Source: Pelobates cultripes (taxonomy: Eukaryota > Chordata > Amphibia > Anura > Pelobatidae). From it: a stretch of 64,000 nt of DNA. The stretch lies in contig OW240916.1 of the NCBI GenBank assembly GCA_933207985.1, positions 313,295,152 to 313,359,151 on the forward strand, written 5' to 3'. Both the position numbers and the translations under genes were made by a program. Below the pieces are notes generated by a model that had not been told where the DNA came from, searched no databases, and worked only from the letters and a program-made list of their open reading frames with translations. Shown here in pieces: positions 20,806 through 34,320 of the stretch (positions are counted from its first letter, which is position 1; the number at the start of each line of letters is the position of its first letter).

Positions 20806-20845
20806 GTATTAAAAATAAAAACAAAATATATATATATATTACAGT
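20755..20845. repeat. AT/GT dinucleotide microsatellite
   Basis: Alternating TA and TG runs. Simple sequence only. Confidence 0.9.
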
Positions 20846-21944
20846 ATGTGTGAGGGAATAAATTATTTAAGAAATGCTTTACTACATTTACTTTAGCCAT
20901 TACACTTGTTATCTGTTGCTCTGTGTAATAGAACCAAAATTAACATATATTAAAATTCCAGTCCTTTTAGTAAGTTGCCTGCTTGCTTGCAAAGGCTTGA
21001 ATTACTCGTTTCCAATTATGAGTGTATAACCATTTTGGTTCTTTTCACACCATTTTTGTGTGACTTCATCTTGTGAAATAGTTTTACCTACTCATCCCCT
21101 CATCCCGCACATACAAAATGAAATCGAATAAGACCACTGAAATCTGAGAGCAAGTGTAATCCTGAGTCTAGTGTATATGCCCAAGTTTGTGGCACAGGCT
21201 GTTTTTTTTCCACTAGGTTTTCAGTTCAAGCTGTCACTTTGGGTGAGACTCTGTGGTTAAACCAACCAAAAGGGAAGTGTGAATGCAAGTCTGAGAATAG
21301 GCGCCCATGTGTTGGAGACATGCTTATTTATAGGAAATTATCTATAATATTGTACGGGCATTCTAATTCTCTGTAACACAGGAAATGGTAAATTCATGTA
21401 TTATAGGAAAAGCTTGACCCCTATACCAAAAGGGAAATAAACTGATAGGTTTATGGGTGGTGGCGATTGGGACTTTATTTAGTTTTTACCATGTCATATT
21501 TGTCTCTCACAGGGTCCCCTTTTAAATTTTCAGATTTTAATACTTGGACCCAATAGAGAGAGAGGAAAAAATGGTGAAGGATATTAGATTGCTTTCTAAA
21601 CCTGGTTGAAAAAACAGTATAATTTTGAACTGCTTGATTAATACCCAGCAGGAAACACTGAAAGTGTAAATATTGTTACAAATATAATTTGGAGAACGAC
21701 CAAGTGACTGTTTTGATGAAATCATGCATGTGGCAGTCTGCAGAATGGGTTGGTCAAACCAAAAATTAAAACGCACAAAGTACTAATTGTATTTAATCAT
21801 GCAAAGCTGGCTTTGGGAACTTAGAGTTGTGTTTTTTGAAGAGTTTAAAATGTATCTATGCAGTGAGTTTAGACGGGTATTTAAACCCTTCTCTAACAAA
21901 CTATTTAATTCCCTTACTGTGTCACCATACTCCACTCCCTCTAG
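20846..21944 (+). other. FER intron B-C, unclassified
   Basis: AT-rich intron with nothing recognisable. Confidence 0.5.
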
Positions 21945-22082
21945 CATGTAAGCTCATCGAACAGGGTCCTCAACCCCCTCTGTTCCTGTACGTCCAGTGG
22001 TCTGATCTCAATTATGTGTCTGTTAGTCCACCCATTGTACAGCACTACGGAATTTGTTGGCGCTATATAAATAATAATAATA
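21945..22082 (+). repeat. L2/CR1-like LINE 3' tail
   Basis: Contains TGTAAGCTCATCGAACAGGG and, later, TGTACAGCACTACGGAATTT with GGCGCTATATAAATAATAAT. Same organisation as 10570-10732. The pogo-like element begins inside its AATAAT tail. Confidence 0.55.
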
Positions 22083-22084
22083 TA

Positions 22085-22811
22085 CAGTGGAACCTCACAA
22101 CTTGAACGGTCCCGTTCTCAAACAATTAGGAAGTCGACCGAAAATTTTGAGTATGCAATATCTCGGTACGCGAATGATCTTCAGTACCCGAACATACAAC
22201 AAAGAGCCATGTCTCATTTTCAAGTCAGAAAAGGGTGCATTTGCAAGACCCATCTCTAGTGTCACAGGTCTGGAGTACATTTGGGAGTTAAAAACATCCA
22301 ACTAAATTGAAGAAAGGTGATCCTACTCCTATGTATATTTCAGCTTTGAAGTATTTATGGACTTACATTTGGATTCTAATAAACACCTGCCTGCTTTTGG
22401 GTGGAAAAATTGATAACATTCGGAAATACATGGTAACTGTTATGTATGGAGTGCAAACATGATGGACTATAGTTCACCCACAAAAGTGTACTATTGGGCA
22501 GTTCTGAAAGAGAAGCATGCACAAAATATCCATCCCTTAATGCATTGTGTCAGGACTATTAATTTTGGAATATAAAAGATATTAAACATTACTTATACCA
22601 TACCGCCAGACTAATACACTGGCAGTATGGTAATTTGAGAATTATTTTCAATGCATACTTATAAATGTAAAATGCTGTAATTTTGGGGGTCTGAAACGGA
22701 TTAATTAATTTTACATTAATTCTTATGGGTAATGTTGATTCGGTTCTCGAACACATCGGAACTCAAAAAGCCTTTGGGAACGGATTAAGTTATAGTTCTG
22801 AGGTTCCACTG
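22085..22811. mobile_element. Pogo/Tigger-like (Tc1-mariner) non-autonomous element
   Basis: 727 bp with inverted termini CAGTGGAACCTCACAAC at the left and GAGGTTCCACTG at the right, flanked by TA on each side. CAGTGGAACCTC-type ends with TA duplication are characteristic of pogo/Tigger elements. Subterminal GTTCTC(A/G)AAC also recurs inverted. No transposase frame is present. It sits in the microsatellite tail of an older LINE fragment. Confidence 0.75.
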
Positions 22812-22813
22812 TA

Positions 22814-24251
22814 CTTGGAATATTCTTTTTAAAATAATTTTTTAATCTAACCTTATAAAAAATTCCATCCATTTAGTTTTGTCAATTATAATAATCAATT
22901 ATTCAGATCTCCTCAAAGTTATTTTAACCATGGCTACGTTTCCCAGCTTTCCATGCCATACATATGGTGTGCTCCCAATTTCATTTTTATCCCAAATGAA
23001 TCCGTTATTCCCTTGTCATGTTTCCCCTTTGTAGTTTGTCACGTTGGTGGTGACCCTCCATAAGTTGCCATCTTAGTAATTCTGACTGATATGCGTATCA
23101 ATTGTAATGCGACTTTCTTTAACTAAAATCTAATGACCATTTCATATATCCTGCAATTCAACGGGAACAATTAAAGGTAGTTAACAGTTAATATTTTTTA
23201 CTTTTTAAATTAACCAGGACCACCTATGACTTTATTGCTTGAGAACCTCTGCCACTGCACTGTCGTATTAGTTATACCATGGCTTGTTGACTTAAACCTG
23301 ACCACCCTCAGTAAACACTTACATTGTGCTCATTGAGTTATTTCATAGACGTGACATACACAGATCAAGAAAGTATAGGGCAATAATACATAGCCCCATT
23401 TTACAATAAAGAAAATAGAGATTAAACCACACTACATCTCCAATAGTCAAAAGAAATTGATATTGGGAACCCTTATAAATACTGGGTGCCTTCTCATCAT
23501 TGATAACTTAGATTTGTATACAGGCTTCTTCATTACCCTCCCTTCCCTTTGATTTACATTGTAAAACTTGAACCGTTTTTTTGTGTGACCTAGACATGCA
23601 TCTTTGATGGAGTTGTATGTGCTGAAATGTTGTTTGCTAACTATTTATGAATGTGCTTATGTTTTACTGTTTTGTACCCCTTTTATTTTTTTCCTGCACC
23701 TTTGTTATAGTTTGAAATATAAACACTGCATACTTGAAAGTATGTATTTGTTACAACATGACTCAGAATATGTCCACTGTTCACTTTTGTTATGTGCACA
23801 GTTTTGACTTTGTTCACCAAAACAACTAAATGCCTCTTTCTTTAAACTAACCAATTTCTACACTTGCTAGAAAAATATTTCATCATATGCTTGTGGAATG
23901 TGAAGTTATATTGAGAAACCGTTTGCATTGAGGCCTTTAGCGAACATTAGTAACTAATTAATTTACAGATAATTGATTTTATGGCATGGCACTCATTGCA
24001 TCTTTGCTAAAATCGGGGAATCTATTACCATACTTATGGCCCATAACCTATTTTCTTCAGTAATAAATTAAAGTAATAAATTCCTAAACTATTTTTTCAT
24101 CTTGTGTGTACATTGGTTTGTGTTCTACAAATATGTGAAAGTTCTGCCCCTACCTTTGTTGAAATATTTATCATTTTGAAGTGTTTTGTTTTATACAGAT
24201 AATTTGTTAAATATATCAAACATGTTTCCTGGTTTATTTTTTTTGACACAG
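22814..24251 (+). other. FER intron B-C, end part
   Basis: AT-rich intron ending in the T-rich acceptor of exon C. In mammals the testis-specific FerT transcript starts within an intron in this part of the gene. I saw no conserved FerT first exon anywhere in this intron, but I could not align to one. Confidence 0.5.
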
Positions 24252-24344
24252 GACAAAAAAGAACGAATATCGAAATTCGATACATTACGCCATTCTATTG
24301 CTGGAATTATAAGATCTCCCAAGTCTATGCTTGGTTCTTCATCT
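24252..24344 (+). CDS. FER: FER exon C: linker before SH2
   Basis: A 93-bp, 31-codon phase-0 exon between GACACAG and GTAAGT. It encodes [20 protein letters not shown] and [11 protein letters not shown], a signature stretch of FER just before the SH2 domain. It joins exon B (ending ATG) and exon D (starting TTATTAGATG) in frame. Confidence 0.96.
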
Positions 24345-24780
24345 GTAAGTATATACAGTGTTTTATTTATTTAATCCATGCTTTTAATTACTTGGATGTG
24401 TGTAATTCTTCAGTTTGGTTGCAGCCCATTCACCTATAAGTTTTGTGTTGGTTTAAATCTCCTCCCTCATTACATCCCCAGAAGGCCCTACGGTAAACCT
24501 ACACCGTTTTGTCCTCTGAGATTATGAATGATTCTCAACAGTTTAATGTCCCTTTTAATCACTGACACGGATATTCACTAAAATGAGATAATGCCAGAAA
24601 TTCTAAATGAATTTAAAAATCTAGGACAAATTAGAAATTTTAATTTTTCCAATTTCTGACTTTCAGTTCAAAATGCACTTGAATTTCTGGACCTTCTCAC
24701 TTTACTGAATAACCATGTGAGTTTCTGCCAATGGTACATTAATAGAAAACGTAATTAAATGGACAGCTCCCCTGTCTCCC
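24345..24780 (+). other. FER intron C-D, first part
   Basis: Ordinary AT-rich intron up to the start of the minisatellite. Confidence 0.55.
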
Positions 24781-24784
24781 TGTC

Positions 24785-27700
24785 CATTGATTGCTGCAGC
24801 TCCCCTGTCTCTGTGCATTTACTGCTGCAGCTCCTTGTTAATTTATTCCTGCAGGACAGCACTGCTTCCTTGTCTCTGTGTTTTTATAGCTGCGGCTCCC
24901 CGGTCTCTAAGCATTTGTAGCTTCAGCTCCCGGTTTCTGTGCATTTGTAGCTGCGGGTCCCCGGTCTCTGTGTTTTTAAAGATGCGGCTCCACTGTCACT
25001 GTGTTTGTATAGCTGTGGCTCCCCGGTCTCTGTGTATTTTTATAGCTGCGGCTCCCTGGTATCTGTGCATTTGTAGCTGCAGCTCTCCAGTCTCTGTGCA
25101 TTTGTAGCTGCAGCTCCCTGGTCTCTGTGTGTTTTTATAGCTGTGGCTCCCCGGTCTCTGTATTTTTTTTATAGCTGTGGCTCCCCGGTCTCTGTGTTTT
25201 ATAGCTGCGGCTCCCCTGTCAATTTGTTTTATAGCTGCGGCTCCCTTGTCACTGTGTTTTATAGCTGCGGATCCCCTGTCTCTGTGGGTTTTATAGCTGC
25301 AGCTGCCCCCTGTCTCTGTCCCCTGTCTCTGTGGGTTTTATAGCTGCAGCTATAGCTGCAGCTACCCTGTCTCTGTGGTTTTATAGCTGCAGCTACCCTG
25401 TCTCTGTGGTTTTATAGCTGCAGCTACCCTGTCTCTGTGGTTTTATAGCTGCGGCTCCCCTGTCTCTGTGGTTTTATAGCTGCGGCTCCCCTGTTTCTGT
25501 GGGTTTTATAGCTGCAGCTCCCCTGTCTCTTTGGGTTTTATAGCTGCAGCTCCCCTGTCTCTGTGCATTTATAGCTGCAGCTCCCCTGTCTCTTTGGGTT
25601 TTATAGCTGCAGCTCCCCTGTCTCTTTGGGTTTTATAGCTGCAGCTCCCCTGTCTCTGTGGTTTTATAGCTGCAGCTCCCCTGTCTCTGTGGGTTTTATA
25701 GCTGCGGCTCCCCTTTCTCTGTGGGTTTTATAGCTGCAGCTCCCCTGTCTCTGTGGGTTTTATAGCTGCAGCTCCCCTGTCACTTTGTTTTATAGCTGCG
25801 GCTCCCCTGTCACTGTCTGCGGCTCCCAGTTTTTAAGCTGCGGCTCCGCTGTCACTGTGTTTTATAGCTGCGGCTCCCTGGTATCTGTGCATTTGTAGCT
25901 GCAGCTCTCCAGTCTCTGCATTTGTAGCTGCAGCTCCTGGTCTCTGTGTGTTTTTATAGCTGTGGCTCCCCTCGGTCTCTGTATTTTTTTATAGCTGCGG
26001 CTCCCCTGTCTCTGTGTTTTATAGCTGCGGCTCCCCTGTCACTGTGTTTTATAGCTGCGGCTCCCCTGTCACTGTGTTTTATAGCTGCGGCTCCCCTGTC
26101 ACTGTGTTTTATAGCTGCGGCTCCCCTGTCACTGTGTTTTATAGCTGCGGATCCCCTGTCTCTGTGGGTTTTATAGCTGCAGCTACCCTGTCTCTGTGGT
26201 TTTATAGCTGCAGCTACCCTGTCTCTGTGGTTTTATAGCTGCAGCTCCCCTGTCTCTGTGGTGTTATAGCTGCAGCTCCCCTGTCTCTGTGGTTTTATAG
26301 CTGCAGCTACCCTGTCTCTGTGGTTTTATAGCTGCGGCTCCCCTGTCTCTGTGGTTTTTAGCTGAGTCTCCCCTGTTTCTGTGGGTTTTATAGCTGCAGC
26401 TCCCCTGTCTCTTTGGGTTTTATAGCTGCAGCTCCCCTGTCTCTGTGCATTTATAGCTGCAGCTCCCCTGTCTCTGTGGTTTTATAGCTGCAGCTCCCCT
26501 GTCTCTGTGGTTTTATAACTGCAGCTCCCCTGTCTCTGTGGTTTTATAGCTGCAGCTCCCCTGTCTCTGTGGTTTTATAGCTGCAGCTCCCCTGTCTCTG
26601 TGGTTTTATAGCTGCAGCTCCCCTGTCTCTGTGGGTTTTATAGCTGCGGCTCCCCTTTCTCTGTGGGTTTTATAGCTGCAGCTCCCGTCTCTGTGTTTTT
26701 TAGCTGAGGCTCCTCTGTTTCTGTGGGTTTTATAGCTGCGGCTCCCCTGTCTCTGTGCTTTTTAGCTGAGGCTCCTCTGTTTCTGTGGGTTTTATAGCTG
26801 CAGCTCCCCTGTCTCTGTGTTTTTATAGCTGCAGCTCCCCTGTCTCTGTGGTTTTTAGCTGAGGCTCCTCTGTTTCTGTGGGTTTTATAGCTGTAGCTCC
26901 CCTGTCTCTGTGGTTTTTAGCTGAGGCTCCCCTGTCTCTGTGGTTTTTAGCTGCGGCTCCTCTGTTTCTGTGGGTTTTATAGCTGCGGCTCCCCTGTCTC
27001 TGTGGTTTTTAGCTGAGGCTCCCCGTCTCTGTGGTTTTTAGCTGAGGCTCCCCTGTCTCTGTGGTTTTATAGCTGCAGCTCCCCTGTCTCTGTGGTTTTT
27101 AGCTGAGGCTCCCCTGTTTCTGTGGGTTTTATAGCTGCAGCTCCCCTGTCTCTGTGGTTTTATTGCTGCAGCTACCCTGTCTCTGTGGTTTTATAGCTGC
27201 AGCTACCCTGTCTCTGTGGTTTTATAGCTGCAGCTACCCTGTCTCTGTGGTTTTATAGCTGTAGCTACCCTGTCTCTGTGGTTTTATAGCTGCAGCTCCC
27301 CTGTCTCTTTGGGTTTTATAGCTGCAGCTCTCCTGTCTCTGTGCATTTATAGCTGCAGCTCCCCTGTCTCTGTGGTTTTATAGCTGCAGTTACCCTGTCT
27401 CTTTGGGTTTTATAGCTGCAGCTCCCCTGTCTCTGTGGTTTTATAGCTGCAGCTCCCCTGTCTCTGTGGTTTTATAGCTGCAGCTCCCCTTTCTCTGTGG
27501 GTTTTATAGCTGCAGCTCCCGTCTCTGTGTTTTTTAGCTGAGGCTCCTCTGTTTCTGTGGGTTTTATAGCTGCGGCTCCCCTGTCTCTGTGTTTTTTAGC
27601 TGAGGCTCCTCTGTTTCTGTGGGTTTTATAGCTGCAGCTCCCCTGTCTTTGTGTTTTTATAGCTGCGGCTCCCCTGTCTCTGTGGGTTTTATAGCTGCGG

Positions 27701-29710
27701 CTCCCCTGTCTCTGTGGTTTTATAGCTGCAGCTACCCTGTCTCTGTGGTTTTATAGCTGCAGCTACCCTGTCTCTGTGGTTTTATAGCTGCAGCTACCCT
27801 GTCTCTGTGGTTTTATAGCTGCGGCTCCCCTGTCTCTGTGGTTTTATAGCTGCGGCTCCCCTGTTTCTGTGGGTTTTATAGCTGCAGCTCCCCTGTCTCT
27901 TTGGGTTTTATAGCTGCAGCTCCCCTGTCTCTGTGCATTTATAGCTGCAGCTCCCCTGTCTCTGTGGTTTTATAGCTGCAGTTACCCTGTCTCTTTGGGT
28001 TTTATAGCTGCAGCTCCTCTGTTTCTGTGGTTTTATAGCTGCAGCTCCCCTGTCTCTGTGGTTTTATAGCTGCAGCTCCCCTGTCTCTGTGGGTTTTATA
28101 GCTGCGGCTCCCCTTTCTCTGTGGGTTTTATAGCTGCAGCTCCCGTCTCTGTGTTTTTTAGCTGAGGCTCCTCTGTTTCTGTGGGTTTTATAGCTGCGGC
28201 TCCCCTGTCTCTGTGTTTTTTAGCTGAGGCTCCTCTGTTTCTGTGGGTTTTATAGCTGCAGCTCCCCTGTCTTTGTGTTTTTATAGCTGCGGCTCCCCTG
28301 TCTCTGTGGGTTTTATAGCTGCGGCTCCCCTGTCTCTGTGTTTTTTAGCTGAGGCTCCTCTGTTTCTGTGGGTTTTATAGCTGCAGCTCCCCTGTCTCTG
28401 TGTTTTTATAGCTGCAGCTCCCCTGTCTCTGTGGTTTTTAGCTGAAGCTCCTCTGTTTCTGTGGGTTTTATAGCTGCAGCTCCCCTGTCTTTGTGTTTTT
28501 ATAGCTGCGGCTCCCCTGTCTCTGTGGTTTTTAGCTGCGGCTCCTCTGTTTCTGTGGGTTTTATAGCTGCGGCTCCCCTGTCTCTGTGGGTTTTAGCTGA
28601 GGCTCCCCTGTCTCTGTGGTTTTTAGCTGAGACTCCCCTGTTTCTGTGGGTTTTATAGCTGCAGCTCCCCTGTCTCTGTGGTTTTATAGCTGCAGCTCCC
28701 CTGTCTCTGTGGTTTTATAGCTGCAGCTCCCCTGTCTCTGTGGTTTTATAGCTGCAGTTACCCTGTCTCTTTGGGTTTTATAGCTGCAGCTCCCCTGTCT
28801 CTGTGGTTTTATAGCTGCAGCTCCCCTGTCTCTGTGGGTTTTATAGCTGCGGCTCCCCTGTCTCTGTGTGTTTTATAGCTGCAGTTACCCTGTCTCTGTG
28901 TTTTTTAGCTGAGGCTCCTCTGTTTCTTTGGGTTTTATAGCTGCAGCTCCCCTGTCTCTGTGGTTTTATAGCTGCAGCTCCCCTGTCTCTGTGGGTTTTA
29001 TAGCTGCGGCTCCCCTGTCTCTGTGGGTTTTATAGCTGCAGCTCCCCTGTCTCTGTGTTTTTTAGCTGAGGCTCCCCTGTCTCTGTGGTTTTATAGCTGC
29101 AGCTACCCTGTCTCTGTGGTTTTATAGCTGCAGCTACCCTGTCTCTGTGGTTTTATAGCTGCAGCTACCCTGTCTCTGTGGTTTTATAGCTGCGGCTCCC
29201 CTGTCTCTGTGGTTTTATAGCTGCAGTTACCCTGTCTCTTTGGGTTTTATAGCTGCAGCTCCCCTGTCTCTGTGTTTTTTTAGCTGAGGCCCCTCTGTTT
29301 CTGTGGGTTTTATAGCTGCGGCTCCCCGGTCTCTGTGTTTTTATAGCTGCAGTTACCCTGTCTCTTTGGGTTTTATAGCTGCAGCTCCCCTGTCTCTGTG
29401 TTTTTATAGCTGCGGCTCCTCTGTTTCTGTGGGTTTTATAGCTGCGGCTCCCCTGTCTCTGTGGGTTTTATAGCTGCGGCTCCCCTGTCTCTGTGTTTTT
29501 TAGCTGCGGCTCCCCTGTCTCTGTGTTTTTTAGCTGCGGCTCCCCTGTCTCTGTGTTTTTTAGCTGCGGCTCCCCTGTCTCTGTGGGTTTTATAGCTGCG
29601 GCTCCTCTGTCTTTGTGGGTTTTATAGCTACAGCTCCCCTTTCTTTGTGGGTTTTATAGCTGCGGCTCCTCTGTCTCTGTGGGTTTTATAGCTGCGGCTC
29701 CCCGTCTCAA
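24785..29710. repeat. 4.9-kb minisatellite, about 31-bp unit
   Basis: Roughly 150 tandem units of the form TAGCTGCAGCTCCCCTGTCT followed by CTGTGGTTTTA, 28-33 bp each. Variants carry GCTGCGGCTC, GCTGAGGCTC, GCAGCTACC and GCAGTTACC, and TTGGG or GTGCA spacers. The left end is the most diverged. Unit variants recur in blocks: the truncated CAGCTCCCGTCTCTGTG unit appears near 26675, 27509 and 28137, and the block at about 25030-25190 is repeated at about 25865-25990. Each unit contains the palindrome AGCTGCAGCT or a close variant. Short open frames inside are artefacts. Confidence 0.97.
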
Positions 29711-30487
29711 TTTGCAGATATGGCAGGCTTTGTATTTGTATATGTGTTGTGTATTTTTAAATGAAGGAAATGCATGAAGGTGCAATATTGCTCCTCCTGT
29801 TATAGAGTTGTGAGCATCTCTAGAGGAAACATCTTCGTTAAGTGTATGAAACATTTTGCTTTCAAGCCTCTGGCTTGTTTGAATCATACAGCATTTGCTT
29901 TAGTTTTCTGTAAGCGTCCTGCTATACATTATGTAAATAATCCAGCAGTTTACCTTAAAACTATCTCATGCCAGCAGCGTGAGATGGAACAGAATGAAAT
30001 GGGATTTGCTCTGAGGAAGGTTATATAAGTGGGCAGACTAGCGCTTTTATTGTTTATTTACTTCTCATTCCACCTCTTTACAGAGTTCCTTTTATTTTCA
30101 AAAGGATAAAAAAGAAAAAAAAATCCTTTTTTGTTGTTAAATCAAAAGCCGTGGGCTATTTAAAAACAAAACCGAAAAAAACCCTTTTTATTGTAGCTCT
30201 GCAGAATGTGGTATGCGCAGTGTGAAGCCAGTAATTAATAGTACAGGAATTGACAGACATCTGATAACAAATGTTACCGTATCTTTCTACCTAGCACTAA
30301 CCTGTATTAAACAAATTGGGGGAGATGTTATTTGTGTAATATAGAAAGGCTTTGAGAGAAAATCCACACAATTCAAATGTAGAGTTTAATAACTGTTAAA
30401 TATAAATAGCACACAAGATAAAATATCGAAGTTTGAAATTGGATTTGTGAAATAACGTTCATGGATTTGCAGGTTCGCACCTCTCAT
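29711..30487 (+). other. FER intron C-D, between array and MITE
   Basis: Non-repetitive AT-rich intron. Short frames on both strands are unconvincing. Confidence 0.5.
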
Positions 30488-31494
30488 TTAAAGGGATACT
30501 TTAGGCATTAAAACAACTTTAGCTTAATGCAGCAGTTTTGGTGTATACATCGTGCCTTCCGTCTCTCTGCTCATTTCTCTGCCATTTAGGACTTAAAGGA
30601 CCACTCTAGGCACCCAGACCACTTCAGCTTAATGAAGTGGTCTGGGTGCCTGGTCCAGCTAGGGTTAACCCATTTTTTTATAAACATAGCAGTTTCAAAG
30701 AAACTGCTATGTTTATAAATGGGTTAATCCAGCCCTCAAATCCTTTGGCGGCTGTCACATTGACAGCCGCTAGAGGCGCTTGCATGATTCTCACTGTGAT
30801 TTTCACAGTGAGAGCACGCCAGGGTCCATAGGAAAGCATTGATAATGCTTTCCTATGTGACCGGTTGAATGCGCGCACAGCTCTTGCCACGCGTGCGCAT
30901 TCAGTCGACGGAGGAGGAGAGCTCCCCGCCCAGTGCTGGAAAAAGGTAAGTTTTACCCCTTTCCCCTTTCCAGAGCCGGGCGGGAGGGGGACCCTGAGGG
31001 TGGGGGCACCCTCAGGGCACTATAGTGCCAGGAAAACGAGTGTTTTCCTGGCACTATAGTGGTCCTTTAAATAACTTTGTTTATGCAGCCCAAGGCACAC
31101 CTCCCTGCATGTGTCCTACACAGCCTCCCTAAACATATCCTATTTAAACGTGCTTTGTTGCACATTCTGTTTAATTTATAATGTATTTTCTCCTCGTAAG
31201 CTAATAGCCTTTTTGACCTTGCAGGAGCCTCAAGTGTGTAATTAAAGTTCAATTTACAGAGCAGGAGATACAAATTTCTAAATAAAGTTAACATCTGATA
31301 GAAAATGAAACCAGTTTTTTTTTAGTTTTTCATGGATGCTTTGTCAGTCCCAGCCAGGAGAGTTGTGACTCTGCCTAAACAGAACTTTATCTCTTAAATG
31401 GCAGAGAATTGAGCAGTGAGACAGCATGGACAGTATTAATACACCTAAACTGCTTCATTAAGATGAAGTTATGTTGCCTTTGGTATCCTTTTAA
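30488..31494. mobile_element. Outer TTAA MITE, interrupted by a second MITE
   Basis: TTAA at 30488-30491 and 31491-31494 bound inverted ends: AAGGGATACTTTAGGCA at the left, and at the right the complement of AAGGATACCAAAGGCA. The CTTTAGCTTAATG signature near the left end is mirrored by CATTAAGATGAAG near the right. At 30593-31070 the element is split by another TTAA MITE. Its right part (GCAGAGAATTGAGCAGTGAG) is shared with the element at 33622-34156. Confidence 0.8.
30593..31070. mobile_element. Inner TTAA MITE made of a chain of hairpins, family B
   Basis: 478 bp bounded by TTAA (30593-30596 and 31067-31070), with ends AAGGACCACT and AGTGGTCCTT. Almost its whole length is a series of separate inverted repeats: 30609-30650 (18-bp arms), about 30664-30728, 30748-30770, 30789-30813, 30827-30857, about 30866-30903, 30992-31017 and 31018-31061 (20-bp arms). 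No coding frame of note. The copy at 58936-59290 is a diverged relative. Confidence 0.88.
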
Positions 31495-33621
<2,127 letters not shown>

Positions 33622-34156
33622 TTAAAAGGACACTCTAAGCACCAAACCACTTTAGCTTGATGAAGCAGAATGGGTGTATAGATCATGCCCCTGCAGTCTG
33701 ATTGCTCAATTACAATTTGGGAGTTATAGCACTTTTTGAGCTGTTTATACAACCCTAGCCACACCTTCTCTGGCTGTGTCTCACACAGCCTATATGGGAA
33801 AAAAAGGTATTTTTATTTAGATTTGACAGCTTAGTGTGTTTACTTTAGAAATTCTGTCATCCTGTATTAATTTAATTTTAATCACGGGTAGGGGTCTCTT
33901 GCAGGCTGTTTAACTACAAAATTCCTAATTAAACAGATTGTGCAATAAATAAAGCTTAAACATCTTTAAGGTCTCTCTTTACAGGAAATGTGTATAGAGA
34001 CTGTGTAGTTTACATGCAGGGAGGTGTGATTAGGACTGTATAAACAAAGTAATTGTTTAACTCCTAAATGGCAGAGAATTGAGCAGTGAGACTGCAGGGT
34101 CATGCTCTATGCACCAAAATTACTTCAGTAAGATTGTTGTCTGATGTGTTTCCTAA
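33622..34156. mobile_element. TTAA MITE related to the outer element at 30488
   Basis: The left end is TTAA followed by AAGGACACTCTAAGCACC. The body contains GGCAGAGAATTGAGCAGTGA, ending near GTGTTTCCTAA at about 34156. It shares this right part with 31400-31494. The right terminus is eroded, so the end is approximate. Confidence 0.6.
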
Positions 34157-34320
34157 TTTGTCACATAGTTTCTTTTGAATAATGCAATTTATTATTTTAT
34201 ACATGGTATGCTCACTGGGATAATATAGTATCAAATTATTTAACCAAGAATTATCTGTAACAAGTTATTTATTTATTTTTTTATTTTTTTACAGTTCTTG
34301 AGAGTCGTCTTGATATCAGC

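Noticed and set aside
24785..29710. CRISPR-like regular array
   Set aside because: Repeats are directly adjacent without unique spacers and the context is a vertebrate intron; this is a minisatellite.
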